A DNA stretch of 64,000 nt from Actinomycetales bacterium (GTDB taxonomy: Bacteria > Actinomycetota > Actinomycetes > Actinomycetales > Dermatophilaceae), in contig JADKAO010000002.1 of the NCBI GenBank assembly GCA_016715285.1, positions 62,001 to 126,000 on the forward strand, read 5' to 3'. Under the pieces are notes generated by a model. It had not been told where the DNA came from and searched no databases. It worked only from the letters and a program-made list of their open reading frames with translations. Shown one piece after another: positions 63,846 through 64,000 of this stretch; the stretch's first letter is position 1, and every line of letters starts with the position of its first letter. A program made the translations under genes and the position numbers.

Positions 63846-64000
63846 TTCCGCCGCACGCCGCCGAGGGTCATACCGGGGCACCCACACGCGCAGCCACGCC
63901 GCACCCAGCCACGCCACCGCGCCCATCGCCGCCGCTGCGCCGCCGAGCGAGGCGACCACCGCAACAGCGCTCACGAGAGCTGGCCCCGCCGCCCAACCCA
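63825..64000 (-). CDS. C-terminal end of a membrane protein, cut by the right edge
   Basis: The last 57 codons run in from beyond 64000. Two helix-like stretches (LVSAVAVVASLGGAAAAMGAVAWLGAAWL) are followed by a charged tail RVWVPRYDPRRRAAESVSDPS and TAG at 63825-63827. No family can be named from this fragment. Confidence 0.6.
   Translation of the reverse strand, partial: GWAAGPALVSAVAVVASLGGAAAAMGAVAWLGAAWLRVWVPRYDPRRRAAESVSDPS

Overview
This window is high-GC DNA from an actinobacterium, most likely a member of the Micrococcales close to Janibacter/Tetrasphaera/Phycicoccus (Intrasporangiaceae-like). The placement is an inference from gene content: an RpfB-type resuscitation factor, IdeR/DtxR, a GAF-ANTAR protein, a protein O-mannosyltransferase, SepX/GlpR and a Ruc-type FmdB protein. 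The core order metG-tatD-rpfB / rsmI / pmt / sepX-rimJ-moeA-UGPase-cyclo-ligase-fmdB-mscL resembles, from memory, the mscL-to-rpfB interval of Mycobacterium tuberculosis (about Rv0985c-Rv1009).

Layout. 1-10 kb: MprF-like flippase (cut by the left edge), a phosphatidylcholine-synthase-like enzyme, a class III aminotransferase, a P450 with an alpha/beta hydrolase, a VapBC pair, and CopA with CopZ. 10-19 kb: AbiEi-like/nuclease protein between two odd hairpins, multicopper oxidase, MobA fusion, ANTAR regulator, SigB/F-type sigma factor, hemerythrin and DUF2871, methyltransferase, tRNA-Tyr, YajQ. 19-34 kb: rpfB, tatD, lipoprotein, metG, two PH-domain membrane proteins, SRPBCC protein, rsmI, orphan VapC, CPBP protein, CDF transporter, PMT, esterase lipoprotein. 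35.2-41.0 kb: a mobile island. It holds a decayed IS481 element whose insertion duplicated the 3' end of tRNA-Ala, and an IS3 element interrupted by a 3.1-kb element carrying two tyrosine recombinases between 18-bp inverted repeats. 41-51.4 kb: AI-2E-type permease, sepX, rimJ, moaB, moaC, moeA, UGPase, cyclo-ligase, K+/H+ antiporter, ruc/fmdB, mtnP. 51.4-64 kb: SAF protein, mscL, a 1342-residue helicase-like protein, tRNA-Arg, metallophosphoesterase, LysR, NlpC/P60 behind a c-di-AMP riboswitch, ideR, photolyase, GNAT, and a membrane protein cut by the right edge.

Genes that work together: CopZ, CopA and the multicopper oxidase form a copper-handling set. MoaB, MoaC, MoeA and the MobA-like fusion are molybdenum-cofactor enzymes. 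The two PH-domain proteins, the SAF protein, MscL, RpfB and NlpC/P60 belong to the envelope.

Sequence quality. Many genes carry single indels in G/C runs. They are concentrated between 41.3 and 49.8 kb, where nearly every conserved gene is out of frame, and a 46-G run sits at 28.9 kb. I treat most of these frameshifts as consensus errors, not true pseudogenes.

The most striking signal is a dispersed decamer, GGTATGCCGT / ACGGCATACC. By hand count there are about 40 perfect decamers and about 99 copies of its core TATGCCG/CGGCATA. It occurs on both strands, mostly inside genes and in several reading frames, and also as an inverted pair in a terminator. It is absent from the 6.5 kb holding the mobile island. 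It behaves like a DNA-uptake-type or other genome-wide signal sequence. A second, intergenic palindrome family (GATTCGATACC...GGTATCGAATC) occurs at four loci.
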